Of a stretch of 64,000 bases of DNA, positions 26,587 to 35,868 are shown one piece after another (within the stretch, counting starts at the first letter, position 1; every line of letters starts with the position of its first letter). Both the position numbers and the translations under genes were made by a program. Source of the DNA: Marinoscillum sp049115815 (GTDB lineage Bacteria; Bacteroidota; Bacteroidia; Cytophagales; Cyclobacteriaceae); NCBI GenBank assembly GCA_049115815.1, contig JAGDZO010000004.1, positions 248,001 to 312,000 of the forward strand. The letters are read 5' to 3'. Under the pieces are notes generated by a model. The model was not told the origin of the DNA. It was given only the letters and a program-made list of their open reading frames with translations, and searched no databases.

Positions 26587-27900
26587 ATGAAAGTCTTAAA
26601 ATTTGGAGGAACCTCAGTAGGTTCTCCTGAGCGCATGCAAGAAGTGGCACAGATCATTTCTAACGTGCCGGGCAAAAAAATAGTGGTGCTATCGGCCGTT
26701 TCTGGTACCACCAATATTCTAGTATCAATCTCAGAAACCATCACCGATGGCCAAAGGGAAGAAGCTAAGAAGATTGCCTTAGATCTTAAAAAGAAGTATT
26801 ACGATTTTGTGGCCACACTTTTCGGTGAAGGTGAAGTTTATGAGAGAAACATCACATTCGTCAACAATGTCTTTGAGCTGATTTTGGAACTGATTGACCA
26901 AAAGCATACCGATCAAGTAGATAAAATGCTCGTAGCACAAGGAGAGCTGCTTTCTACTCGATTTTTCACAGAGTACCTCAACAACAACGGCACACCATGC
27001 GCCATGATCATGGCTCAGGATTTCATGACTCTAGATGAGTTTGCAGAACCTAACTTGCCTGTGACCCTCAAGAAGCTGAATGCAGCACTAGAACAAGTGG
27101 AGGGAAATGAGATAATCATTACGCAAGGCTATATTGCTCGAAATGCTAAAGGCGGAATAGACAATCTTAGAAGAGGAGGAAGTGACTACTCGGCTACCAT
27201 TATTGGTGCCATCCTAAAAGCGGAAGAAATCCAGATTTGGACGGATATAGATGGTATGCACAACAATGATCCTCGTATCATTAAGACTACCCACCCTATC
27301 GCCAAGCTGAGTTTTGAGGAAGCAAGTGAGCTTGCATACTTTGGGGCCAAAGTGCTTCATCCACATTGTATTTTGCCAGCGCAGACTTACCAAGTCCCTG
27401 TACGAATCAAAAACACCATGGATCCAGAAGCTTTCGGTACGCTTATCTCTTCCGAGAAAGAGCCGGAAGCCGTGAAGGCCATAGCCGCCAAGGGAAACAT
27501 TACAGCGATTAAGATCAAATCAAGCCGCATGGTCATGGCTTATGGTTTTCTAAGAAGTGTTTTCGAGGTATTTGAGAAATATCGAACTCCGATAGACATG
27601 ATTACCACCTCGGAAATTGCTGTTTCCCTAACGATTGATGATGCCACGCATCTTCAAGAAATCGTCAAAGAAATAGAGGTATACGGATTGGTGGAAGTTG
27701 ACAAAGACCAAACGATTATTTGTATTGTGGGTGATCTCATTGCTGAGCGAAAAGGTGTAGGCAGTGCGGTATTTAATGCATTAGACGATGTGCCATTGCG
27801 AATGATATCATACGGAGGAAGCCGAAACAATATTTCGGTATTGGTCAATAGCAAGCACAAGAACGAAGCGCTTATCAAGCTACATGAGGAACTATTCTAG
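26587..27900 (+). CDS. lysC: aspartate kinase
   Basis: A 437-residue monofunctional aspartokinase, first step of the Lys/Thr/Met pathway. Kinase motif KFGGTSVGS at 4-12, the active-site segment NLRRGGSDYSATIIGA and EIQIWTDIDG, then two ACT domains (about 295-435: KIKSSRMVMAYGFLRSVFEVFEKY and ICIVGDL), the likely site of feedback control. No homoserine dehydrogenase domain follows. It is seven bases after ribH and overlaps nhaD by four bases at convergent ends. Confidence 0.93.
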   Translation: MKVLKFGGTSVGSPERMQEVAQIISNVPGKKIVVLSAVSGTTNILVSISETITDGQREEAKKIALDLKKKYYDFVATLFGEGEVYERNITFVNNVFELILELIDQKHTDQVDKMLVAQGELLSTRFFTEYLNNNGTPCAMIMAQDFMTLDEFAEPNLPVTLKKLNAALEQVEGNEIIITQGYIARNAKGGIDNLRRGGSDYSATIIGAILKAEEIQIWTDIDGMHNNDPRIIKTTHPIAKLSFEEASELAYFGAKVLHPHCILPAQTYQVPVRIKNTMDPEAFGTLISSEKEPEAVKAIAAKGNITAIKIKSSRMVMAYGFLRSVFEVFEKYRTPIDMITTSEIAVSLTIDDATHLQEIVKEIEVYGLVEVDKDQTIICIVGDLIAERKGVGSAVFNALDDVPLRMISYGGSRNNISVLVNSKHKNEALIKLHEELF

Positions 27901-27912
27901 AGAAGCTCTAGA
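27896..27912. terminator. palindrome over the convergent lysC/nhaD stops
   Basis: TCTAGAG (27896-27902), loop AAG, CTCTAGA (27906-27912) is a perfect seven-pair hairpin. Both stop codons share the CTAG at 27897-27900. There is no T-run, so terminator function is uncertain. Confidence 0.35.
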
Positions 27913-29375
27913 TAGAAGAATATCAACCAGATTACCACCAAAAGTGGTACGAGGAAAGGAATCGAAAACCTGATGATATAGCCAAAGAATGATGGCATTT
28001 TGATACCTACTTGCTCAGCAATAGATTTCACCATGAAATTGGGGCCATTTCCGATATAGGTCATGGCTCCAAAAAATACAGCTGCCACTGAAATGGCCTT
28101 TAATTCCAATACGGAATTGTCAAACATCCCATTGGAATAGCCAATTACGTCTGCCACTTTGTTGATGCTGGCACCATCAGCAGCCATTCCGGCTGTCAGG
28201 AAATTGACGTAAGTAGGAGCATTATCTAGGAATCCTGAAAGCAATCCTGTACCCCAATACAGAGTGTTGTGCGTAATGATGGCGATTCCCTCTGGTGATT
28301 GAGCAAAATTTCCTACCAATTCCAAGGCAGGCATCATGGTGCCAAATATTCCTATGAAAATAAAGGCTACTTCACGAATCGGTTCGAAACTAAATTCATT
28401 GCCATTCAAAGCTTGCTTGTCTGCCAGTTTGTAGGATAAGAATGCCGCTACCAGCATAATGATTTCACGAATGTATGAAAATGTCTGACCATCATATTCT
28501 ATCCCTGGGATCCAAGGGAACACGTTTGGATCTAAAAATACAGCAGCTACCACTACAGCTAACCATATAAAATTACGAGAGCCCCTCAATGCAATCTTGC
28601 CAGTAGGTTCAGCTTGCTCTTCTCCAAAAGAGTAATCCGCTTTGTTGTTTTTATCCAAAAAGTAGAAAACCAATAGGAGCGCAATAATTGCGATAGCCCA
28701 GGGGAGCAAATTGTGAGTCAATGTCCAGAAGAAAGGAATTCCCTTTAGAAAACCTAAGAACAATGGCGGGTCGCCTATTGGTGTTAGCGAACCTCCAATA
28801 TTGCTCACTATGAATATGAAAAAGATTATATGATATGATTTGATCCTATTTTTATTCAACCGAATAAATGGGCGAATCAAGAGCATAGAAGCACCCGTAG
28901 TACCAATGATATTGGCGATGATCGCACCAAAAGCCAATATGATAATATTGGTCAGAGGAGTTGATTTTTTATCAACGATGATCATTACGCCTCCTGATGC
29001 GACAAAGAGGCCTGTCAGCAATGCAATAAACTGCACATACTCAAATAGCGCATGGACGGGCCCATGATGATTATGAATCCCAAAAAGATAATAGGCTACC
29101 ACTATTGAAGCCAATACCACTGCTACTATTGGATAATTTTTATGCCAGAAATGCTCATAGAATAATGGGCCTGTGGCGATCATGATCAACAAAATCGCAA
29201 AAGGTATCACGCTCCACATCGCAGGTCCATGATGTGCCTCGGACGGCACCTCTGAACTAACCGCTTCTACCAATTCTGCAGCCTCAGTGATTCCTTCTCC
29301 GGCGTAAGTAGGATTCAATTGAGCTCCGCCTACAAGAATCAATAGAAGAATTAAAAGGCGCAGATGCTTGATCAT
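27897..29375 (-). CDS. nhaD: NhaD-type sodium:proton antiporter
   Basis: A 492-residue inner-membrane antiporter of the ion transporter superfamily. An N-terminal hydrophobic, signal-like segment and acidic loop (to about residue 50) precede some eleven to twelve TM helices. Motifs TTGASMLLIRPFIRLNKNR, GGSLTPIGDPPLFLGFLKG and SGFLDNAPTYVNF are those of NhaD. This type exports Na+ in marine and halotolerant bacteria, which fits the suspected habitat. It is downstream of the dehydrogenase gene on the same strand with a gap of about 60 bases. Confidence 0.93.
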   Translation of the reverse strand: MIKHLRLLILLLILVGGAQLNPTYAGEGITEAAELVEAVSSEVPSEAHHGPAMWSVIPFAILLIMIATGPLFYEHFWHKNYPIVAVVLASIVVAYYLFGIHNHHGPVHALFEYVQFIALLTGLFVASGGVMIIVDKKSTPLTNIIILAFGAIIANIIGTTGASMLLIRPFIRLNKNRIKSYHIIFFIFIVSNIGGSLTPIGDPPLFLGFLKGIPFFWTLTHNLLPWAIAIIALLLVFYFLDKNNKADYSFGEEQAEPTGKIALRGSRNFIWLAVVVAAVFLDPNVFPWIPGIEYDGQTFSYIREIIMLVAAFLSYKLADKQALNGNEFSFEPIREVAFIFIGIFGTMMPALELVGNFAQSPEGIAIITHNTLYWGTGLLSGFLDNAPTYVNFLTAGMAADGASINKVADVIGYSNGMFDNSVLELKAISVAAVFFGAMTYIGNGPNFMVKSIAEQVGIKMPSFFGYIIRFSIPFLVPLLVVIWLIFFYLELL

Positions 29376-29436
29376 TTAGGTTTGGTGGATTAATCACATA
29401 AAATTATCATTTGCCGGACTAAAAGCAAGCCTCAAA

Positions 29437-30669
29437 TTAAATTAGTTCTCTCAAGGCTATGTCAAAGGCCGTATTTGCCAATCCTAATTTGCTTGGGTTC
29501 TCATTATGGACTTTTTCCAAAGCATTATATATAGTCTGAGAGATATCAGAAAATATCTGGTCATCAGTAATTCTACTATCATTTTTAGGATCCATCAGGT
29601 ATGCAAAAGTTCTTGCCATACCACAGTTGGAAATAAAATCCGTGATCAACGCGGCTTGTTGATCTACCATTTCGGCAATTGGTCCGTAAAAAATTGCTGA
29701 ATCGTTAAAGGGTACATTGGCACCACATGCGACTACTTCCAATTGATTCTTTAAAAGACATTCGGCTTGTTCCTTGGATACCAATCGGGAAGCCGCTGCA
29801 GGTATAAAAATCTCTGCACCGAATTCCCATATTTTTTCATTGCACTCATCGAAAGCAATCATATCATCTGCCACCAATTCGTTTCCTTTTCGGTTGTAGA
29901 AGAGCGTTTTGATTGCTTCAAGGTCTAGGCCCTCAGTGTTCAACAACCCTCCATTTCGGTCAATGATCCCAACGATTTTCACACCATAGTTGGCCAGATA
30001 AAGGGCCGCAGTGGCACCTACGTTACCCCAACCTTGGATAATTGCTCGTTTCACGGTGATCTCTCCTCCCCAGAGTGAGTAGAAATGGCGAACGGATTCT
30101 GCCACGCCAAAGCCAGTAATCATATCTGAAACGGTGTACTTCTTATCCGAAGTAGGGATATAATTTTGATCCTCCAACACTTTAGAGACACCTTGCCTTA
30201 AGCGTCCGATCATGTGGATCTTCTGAGGTTTAGGAGCATGAAAATGTCCGTTGACCACTCCCTCTTGAGGGTGCCAAAGACCCAGGCTTTCAGTCATGGG
30301 TATCACTTCGTGTATCTCATCTACGTTGAGATCTCCACCGGTACCGTAATAATTTTTCAAAAGAGGATAAACAGCCTTGTACCACCGCTTGAGTACATCT
30401 TTCTTTCGAGGATCTTTTGGGTCGAAATTGATGCCCGATTTGGCTCCTCCGATCTGAGGACCAGACACGGTAAACTTAATCTCCATAGTCTTTGCAAGAG
30501 ACTCTACCTCACGCTTATCCAGACCTAAGCGCATTCTTGTGCCTCCTCCTGCAGCACCATTTCTCAGGGAGTTGATCACTACCCATCCTACAGCTTCCGT
30601 TTCAGAGTCTGACCATTCAAAGACGATCTCAGGTTGCTTCTTTTCGAATTTTTCTAATAAGGTTTTCAT
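29437..30669 (-). CDS. Glu/Leu/Phe/Val family amino-acid dehydrogenase
   Basis: A 410-residue NAD(P)-dependent dehydrogenase that deaminates an amino acid to the 2-oxo acid. The dimerisation domain carries GGAAGGGTRM-like glycine loop (GAAGGGTRMR) and the catalytic lysine region IGGAKSGINFDP; GTGGDLNVDE follows; the nucleotide domain has IQGWGNVGATAAL (GxGxxG-like) and the acidic IDRNGG. Preference for Glu, Leu or Phe cannot be settled by eye. It lies between anmK and nhaD on one strand. Confidence 0.9.
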   Translation of the reverse strand: MKTLLEKFEKKQPEIVFEWSDSETEAVGWVVINSLRNGAAGGGTRMRLGLDKREVESLAKTMEIKFTVSGPQIGGAKSGINFDPKDPRKKDVLKRWYKAVYPLLKNYYGTGGDLNVDEIHEVIPMTESLGLWHPQEGVVNGHFHAPKPQKIHMIGRLRQGVSKVLEDQNYIPTSDKKYTVSDMITGFGVAESVRHFYSLWGGEITVKRAIIQGWGNVGATAALYLANYGVKIVGIIDRNGGLLNTEGLDLEAIKTLFYNRKGNELVADDMIAFDECNEKIWEFGAEIFIPAAASRLVSKEQAECLLKNQLEVVACGANVPFNDSAIFYGPIAEMVDQQAALITDFISNCGMARTFAYLMDPKNDSRITDDQIFSDISQTIYNALEKVHNENPSKLGLANTAFDIALRELI

Positions 30670-30728
30670 TTTTGGGTTGGGGTTAAATGTGGGTGCCCAA
30701 AAATACTAAAATTATTGACCGAGCCGTC

Positions 30729-31799
30729 TCAATCGGGCAAATGTAGCACACCCAATACACTGGGCCTTTTGGCGCCAGTAACATCAGCTAAAACATTTGG
30801 TTGATTCAGGAGTCGTTTAAGCCCTAAAAAGGCAAAAATGAGTGCCTCTTTATAATCAATCAAGGTATTATCCGTATAAATCAGCCTGTCGGGATCAGCC
30901 AAGTGATTTGCTAAAATTTCCATTAGATAACGATTCCGTACTCCACCTCCTGTGATCATAATGGATCCAGTGGTTTCGTTGAGAGTATTGGCCAAGGTCT
31001 CTGCTAAAAAATGGATATATGTATGGAGTGCGTCCTCCGTACAGCTTGGGATGTGACTTAGAATGTTTTGAGTCCATTGATTGCTAAGAGATTTCGGAGG
31101 TTTTTGAGAGAAATACTCCATGGAAATCAGGTGAGATTTCCATTCATTGTCCATTTTTCCTTTTCTCGCGATTAACCCATCCTTGTCCATTGCCAAGCCT
31201 AGCTTGTTCGCCAGATAGTTTAGTACTTGATTACATGGGGCGACATCATACGCCATTTTGTGATCGAGTAATACAGAAATATTGGCAATGCCGCCAAGGT
31301 TGATGAAAGTGGTAACTTCTGGAAAAAGTACTTGTTCACCAAATGGTACCAACGGCGCCCCTTGACCACCCAAAATCAGATCTTTTGTTCTGAATTGGTC
31401 CACAACAGGAAGTCCCGTGTATTCGCTTATCTGCAGCCCATTTCCTATTTGTAAGCTAATATGTTCCTTTGGCTCATGAAAAACAGTATGACCATGCACA
31501 CCTATGACATCTGGTGATGGTCTTCCATCAAGCCAAAAATTTAGCGTTTCACCAATCCATTGGCCATAAGCCACATCCAGTTTCAATAAGTCAAAGCTTG
31601 AAAGTGAATCAGCTCTGGCTAGTTGATCATTTATTTTTTGAGGCAGTTCTATGGTTTCGCTTTGTTCTATTTCATATTCTGAGAATGAATCCGGCTTAAA
31701 ACGAGCCAAGCAGATATCTAGTCCATCAAGCGACGAACCCGACATCACACCTATAGCGCGGTATTCATTCTTGACTTGGTTACTTTTACTTATTGACAT
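30729..31799 (-). CDS. anmK: anhydro-N-acetylmuramic acid kinase
   Basis: A 356-residue sugar kinase recycling anhydro-MurNAc from peptidoglycan turnover. The N-terminal signature IGVMSGSSLDGLDICLARF, then GVHGHTVFHEP, LGGIANISVL and ITGGGVRNRYLM are all present. Its ATG (31797-31799) overlaps the presumed TTG start of the divergent coaX gene by seven bases, so the two promoters must lie inside each other's coding sequence. It may be transcribed with the downstream dehydrogenase. Confidence 0.94.
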   Translation of the reverse strand: MSISKSNQVKNEYRAIGVMSGSSLDGLDICLARFKPDSFSEYEIEQSETIELPQKINDQLARADSLSSFDLLKLDVAYGQWIGETLNFWLDGRPSPDVIGVHGHTVFHEPKEHISLQIGNGLQISEYTGLPVVDQFRTKDLILGGQGAPLVPFGEQVLFPEVTTFINLGGIANISVLLDHKMAYDVAPCNQVLNYLANKLGLAMDKDGLIARKGKMDNEWKSHLISMEYFSQKPPKSLSNQWTQNILSHIPSCTEDALHTYIHFLAETLANTLNETTGSIMITGGGVRNRYLMEILANHLADPDRLIYTDNTLIDYKEALIFAFLGLKRLLNQPNVLADVTGAKRPSVLGVLHLPD

Positions 31800-32536
31800 T
31801 GGCAGACGTGGAAAAAGATAGAAGTAATGTAATAGTTGATATTGGAAATTCTCGGATCAAAGTAGCAATTTTCCAAGGGGAGCATTTGCAAAACAAATGG
31901 ACAGTTGAGAGCATCTCCGAGATTTCATCCCTAGCGCTATCCCACAGTGCAAGTTGGATAGTTAGCTCAGTCAGAAAGAATCAGGCCGAGATCAATGACT
32001 TTCTAGAAGACCGCAATTATCTATTCTTGACGCATCAAACCCCACTGCCTATTTCTCTAGATTATAAGACACCTGAGACACTTGGGGTGGATAGAATCGC
32101 GGCGGCTGTGGCTGGAAACCAGCTCCACCCACATGGGTGTGTGGTGATAGATGCCGGAACTTGCCTTACCATAGAACATGTTGATGCGCAGGGAGTTTAC
32201 CGAGGAGGAGTGATCTCTCCGGGGCTGATCATGCGTATGAAAGCCATGCATACATTCACTGATGGATTACCAGATATCTCAGAAAATTGGCAAAATATTC
32301 CATTAAATGAGATGGGTAAATCCACATATGGTTGTTTAATGAAGGGAGCATTTGAAGGAATTATCCATGAGTTAAACGGATATATTGAGGTTTTAAAGAA
32401 AGATAATCCCCGTTTAGGCGTTATCCTGACCGGCGGAGATGCTAAATACTTTGAAACCAAGCTAAAAGCACCCATCTTTGCGGACTTAAATTTGGTGCTC
32501 AAGGGCTTAAATACAATACTGAATTATAATAAATGA
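31793..32536 (+). CDS. coaX: type III pantothenate kinase
   Basis: A 247-residue CoaX, first step of CoA synthesis. DIGNSRIKVAIF (phosphate 1), TLGVDRIAAAVAG and VIDAGTCLTIEHV (phosphate 2) are diagnostic. No ATG exists near the 5' end; TTG at 31793, TTG at 31799 or GTG at 31808 are possible starts, the last giving the tightest fit to the family. It overlaps the downstream outer-membrane gene by four bases and heads a long rightward series of envelope genes. Confidence 0.92.
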   Translation: MTLADVEKDRSNVIVDIGNSRIKVAIFQGEHLQNKWTVESISEISSLALSHSASWIVSSVRKNQAEINDFLEDRNYLFLTHQTPLPISLDYKTPETLGVDRIAAAVAGNQLHPHGCVVIDAGTCLTIEHVDAQGVYRGGVISPGLIMRMKAMHTFTDGLPDISENWQNIPLNEMGKSTYGCLMKGAFEGIIHELNGYIEVLKKDNPRLGVILTGGDAKYFETKLKAPIFADLNLVLKGLNTILNYNK

Positions 32537-33795
32537 ATTTCCAGAAAATTCTTGTTTTGTCTATCGCATTTCTAATCGGTGGAAATTCTTTGGCCCAATC
32601 CGTCAGATCCCCATATTCTAGAAATGGTCTTGGCGATCTATTATTCCAGGGGTTGCCAAACAACTTCGCCATGGGTGAAGTAGGGATTGGAAGCCCTGCG
32701 GCATGGCATATCAACCTTCAAAATCCATCTTTTCTAGTCACCAATGGATTCAGCTCTTTTCAAGTAGGTCTTAGCGGAGATTTTAGAAACTATGAAAGTA
32801 ATGCTGACACTGGATCCGAAAATGCCGCTAGCTTGCGCTTTTTGGCCATGAGTTTCCCAGTGGTATCCAAGAGGTGGGCGAGTAGTTTTGCCCTTCTACC
32901 TTTATCTACGGTGGGTTATAGCACATTTAGTCAAGAAGATGTAGGTGCTACAGCCACATCAATTACCGAGTTTGAGGGAGAGGGAGGTATTTCACAACTA
33001 ATCTGGGCCAATGGATTTAGAATATATAAGACTCTGGCACTAGGAGTCAAAGCTTCTTATGTGTTTGGCAATATCTCAAGAGAATCAAGAGTGCAATTAG
33101 CAGGAGAAGATTTTGGGTCTAATTATGCCATTTCATACTTTCAAGAGACGGCTTATTCGGATGTTAATCTCTCATTGGGAGTATCATACAAATTCTTCAT
33201 GAAAGAAAACACCCGTGCCATTAACATTGGAGGGATATATGAATTGTCTAATGAGTTAGAAGGAGTCACCGACGAATTTTATCAAAGACTTTCGCTTAGC
33301 GGAGCTACCATACAGGGGCAATCAATAAGTGAAGGCGAAAAGTCAACGTATGGGTTGCCGGAATCCTTCGGTTTTGGGTTGTCCTATGAAGTCATAGGAA
33401 AAGTTTTGGTAGGGGTAGATTACAAAACTCAAGGATGGGGAAATGCCAATAGAGAAAATGCTGACTTGACTTTGCGAAACACCACGAATATTGCATTAGG
33501 AGCATCTTTTACGCCAGATTATAGAAGTGTAAAAAACTACCTGAAACGTGGTACTTATCGATTTGGTGCGAACTACAAACAGCTGCCATATCTGGTGAAC
33601 AACACAGAGATTAATGATTTTGGTATTAATTTTGGAGTGTCACTTCCTGTAAATGTTTATTCTAGCATGGATTTGGCATTCAAATTTGGTCAAAGAGGTA
33701 CCACGAACAACAATCTCATTCAAGAAAAATATTTTCAGGTGTTGATAGGAGCGACTATCAATGACCGATGGTTTATTAAAAGGAGATACGATTAA
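32533..33795 (+). CDS. outer-membrane beta-barrel protein of unknown function
   Basis: A 420-residue protein with a signal peptide (ending NSLAQ, residue 22) and a repeated amphipathic beta pattern, Gly and aromatic residues at strand ends, and a C-terminal FIKRRYD tail. Motifs such as RSPYSRNGLGDL and GEVGIGSPAAWHINLQNPS are shared by the outer-membrane proteins found after coaX in many Bacteroidota. It overlaps coaX by four bases and precedes a TPR gene by ten, so it is co-transcribed with lptC. A transport or assembly role is likely; the substrate is unknown. Confidence 0.8.
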   Translation: MNFQKILVLSIAFLIGGNSLAQSVRSPYSRNGLGDLLFQGLPNNFAMGEVGIGSPAAWHINLQNPSFLVTNGFSSFQVGLSGDFRNYESNADTGSENAASLRFLAMSFPVVSKRWASSFALLPLSTVGYSTFSQEDVGATATSITEFEGEGGISQLIWANGFRIYKTLALGVKASYVFGNISRESRVQLAGEDFGSNYAISYFQETAYSDVNLSLGVSYKFFMKENTRAINIGGIYELSNELEGVTDEFYQRLSLSGATIQGQSISEGEKSTYGLPESFGFGLSYEVIGKVLVGVDYKTQGWGNANRENADLTLRNTTNIALGASFTPDYRSVKNYLKRGTYRFGANYKQLPYLVNNTEINDFGINFGVSLPVNVYSSMDLAFKFGQRGTTNNNLIQEKYFQVLIGATINDRWFIKRRYD

Positions 33796-33805
33796 AAATT
33801 AGCTT

Positions 33806-35116
33806 ATGAATTCGTTTAAAAAGCAACTATTGGGACTTGCAATCTTATTCTTATTCGCAACTGTAGCTGTAAGCCAGCCTGGTTGGAATTGGGGAGATCA
33901 AGTAGATATGGCGAAAGAGAAAAATGCGCTTTACAGTGATTTGGTAAAAGCCGAAAAATGGAAAGAAGCTACTGTTCCTCATAATTGGTTATTGGAAAAT
34001 ACACCTGATCTGAATGCATCGATCTATATTAATGGAGCTAAGATTTATGAAGGCTTGGCAAAAGCTTCCACAGACAAGGCTGAGAAGTTAAAAAATCAGG
34101 AAAGGGCTCTCGAAATGTACGACTTAAGGGTTAAATATTTTGACGATGAGGCTGATGTACTTAACCGTAAAGCCTTTGTGGCTTATAAATATTATAGAGG
34201 CACCCAGTCTAAGTATGAGGAACTCTACAACTTATTTGATAGAGCGTTTGAGCTTAATGGAAACAACATCCGAATCAACAACCTGACAGGTTTTATGGAT
34301 GTGATCAGAAGGTATAAGGCCATTGGTGGTGATGTGCCTGATGATGTTGTGTTCGAGAAGTATACTATGATCAAGGAAATCATTGATCAGAAATTGGAAG
34401 ATGGTGTAAGTGAATCAAGTCTTACGAAGGTTTCGGATGCTGTTGACAAACTATTGACCGCTACAGTGGAGGTGGATTGTAATTTCATCGAAGAAAAACT
34501 TGGTCCAAAGTATCGTGAGACTAAGGACATTAAAATGGCAAAGAAAATCTTCAGCTTGATGGTAAGTCAGAAATGTATTGACAGTCCCTTGGCTATGGAA
34601 ACTGCCATTGCAGTAAATGAGGTGTCTCCAGATTATGGTATCGCTAAATTCATTGCGGGTAAAGCTGCGGCTGATGGAGATAAGGATAAAGCTGTAGAGT
34701 ACTACAACAAGGCAATCGAACTAACTTCAGATAACTCAAAGAAAGCTGAAGTTTACTTAAGTCTTGCGAGAATGCAGGTTTCTCAAGGAAGTAAGGTTGC
34801 TGCGCGATCTAGTGCAAGAAAAGCCTTGGCTTTTGATCCTAGCAACACGGAGCCTTATACGTTCATAGGTGACTTGTATATGAATAGTTTCGAAGATTGT
34901 AAAGGTGGCGAGAGTAAGGTGAAAGATAGAGCAGTCTTCATCGCAGCTTATGAGATGTACCAGAGAGGTGGAGATTCTGGAAGAATGAGCAACGCTAAGG
35001 CGCAGTTTCCTTCTATCGAAGAAATATTCAGCGAGGGTGTGGAAGAAGGCCAAAGCATGACAGTAGATTGTTGGATCAATGAATCCGTAAAGATTCAGAG
35101 AAGGCCAGCTAATTGA
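33806..35116 (+). CDS. exported TPR-repeat protein
   Basis: A 436-residue protein with a cleaved signal peptide (ending AVSQ, about residue 24), a helical central region and recognisable TPR units in the last third (AADGDKDKAVEYYNKAIELTS, KAEVYLSLARMQVSQGSKVA, ARSSARKALAFDPSNTEPYT). Two Cys residues at DCNFIEEK and CIDSP could pair in the periplasm. Order outer-membrane protein, TPR, lptC is kept in Bacteroidota and suggests work in envelope assembly. No catalytic motif is visible. Confidence 0.8.
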   Translation: MNSFKKQLLGLAILFLFATVAVSQPGWNWGDQVDMAKEKNALYSDLVKAEKWKEATVPHNWLLENTPDLNASIYINGAKIYEGLAKASTDKAEKLKNQERALEMYDLRVKYFDDEADVLNRKAFVAYKYYRGTQSKYEELYNLFDRAFELNGNNIRINNLTGFMDVIRRYKAIGGDVPDDVVFEKYTMIKEIIDQKLEDGVSESSLTKVSDAVDKLLTATVEVDCNFIEEKLGPKYRETKDIKMAKKIFSLMVSQKCIDSPLAMETAIAVNEVSPDYGIAKFIAGKAAADGDKDKAVEYYNKAIELTSDNSKKAEVYLSLARMQVSQGSKVAARSSARKALAFDPSNTEPYTFIGDLYMNSFEDCKGGESKVKDRAVFIAAYEMYQRGGDSGRMSNAKAQFPSIEEIFSEGVEEGQSMTVDCWINESVKIQRRPAN

Positions 35117-35123
35117 TAGAACA

Positions 35124-35696
35124 ATGAAAAAGGATTTTCAAGCGGTCAGGACAGCAATGTCTGACCGTTTTTTTGTTTTAATGATCATATTCTGTTTCGG
35201 TGGACTGATGACTATCAGTTGCGAAAACAGAAAAGAATTGCTTTCACAAGAGATGTACGATGGCCCTTTGGTGTCGATGGATAGCATCTATACCAAAATG
35301 AGCGACTCTGCCAAGGTTCTGGTTCGATTAAGGGCTGCTAAGCAGAATAACTTCGAGGGAGGAGATAGAGAATGGCCGAACCATTTGCACCTAGAGTATT
35401 TGGATGATCTGGGCGAGGTGGTGTCTACTTTTCGTGCGGATTACGTATACTATAGCGCTGATGAAGATATCTATAGGGCAGAAGGTAATGTGATTGTGAA
35501 AAATATGGAGGATGGTGATGAATTGAATACAGAGGAGCTATTCTGGAATCCAACCACAGAAGAATTTTATACTGAAAGGTTTGTAACGATACAGTCAGAG
35601 GATGAAATTCATACGGGCGAGGGACTGAGGGCAGATCAGGATTTTTCATCCTATAAGATTCTTAAACCTCAGGGGACGCTACTCATCGAAGAATGA
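35124..35696 (+). CDS. lptC: LPS export protein LptC (lipoprotein-type N-terminus)
   Basis: A 190-residue LptC/LptA-type protein. The body shows the LptC pattern: DDLGEVVSTFRADYVYYSADEDIYRAEGNVIVKN then ELNTEELFWNPTTEEFYTE and a final HTGEGLRADQDFSSYKI. The N-terminus reads as a lipoprotein signal with Cys33 (MTISC). LptC bridges the LptB2FG extractor to LptA in the periplasm. Starts at 35157 and 35181 are also possible; a strong terminator-like hairpin occupies 35143-35174 inside the first codons, which makes the downstream starts worth considering. The stop overlaps a small ORF by four bases. Confidence 0.87.
   Translation: MKKDFQAVRTAMSDRFFVLMIIFCFGGLMTISCENRKELLSQEMYDGPLVSMDSIYTKMSDSAKVLVRLRAAKQNNFEGGDREWPNHLHLEYLDDLGEVVSTFRADYVYYSADEDIYRAEGNVIVKNMEDGDELNTEELFWNPTTEEFYTERFVTIQSEDEIHTGEGLRADQDFSSYKILKPQGTLLIEE
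35143..35174 (+). terminator. terminator-like hairpin within the annotated 5' end of lptC
   Basis: CGGTCAG (35143-35149), one bulged G, ACA, a GCAA tetraloop, then TGTCTGACCG (35158-35167) and seven T. The pairing is ten base pairs with one bulge. It looks like the 3' end of the TPR transcript but lies inside the longest lptC frame. Confidence 0.7.
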
Positions 35697-35860
35697 AACT
35701 CTTAGATTATTTGCTTTTCTGCGCGGCTGTTGCATTCCTTGTGATAGGAATATATGAAGTCATGGTGCTGGGGATAGGGGCAGCATATGGTGTTCTGATG
35801 TTAAGCACTTTACTGCTATTTTTATTCTGGTATAGAAAAAGCCAACGACGTAATCAGTAA
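35693..35860 (+). CDS. 55-residue double-spanning membrane protein
   Basis: ATG at 35693 overlaps the lptC stop as ATGA. The product has two hydrophobic stretches (about 6-23 and 25-47, LLFCAAVAFLVIGIYEV and GAAYGVLMLSTLLLFLFWY) and ends in a basic tail (YRKSQRRNQ), so both ends are probably cytoplasmic. The next gene starts eight bases on. Tight coupling on both sides argues that it is real and translated with lptC and the CNNM gene. I do not recognise a named family; a role at the LPS export or CorC-like complex is speculation. Confidence 0.72.
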   Translation: MKLLDYLLFCAAVAFLVIGIYEVMVLGIGAAYGVLMLSTLLLFLFWYRKSQRRNQ

Positions 35861-35868
35861 TATTACAT

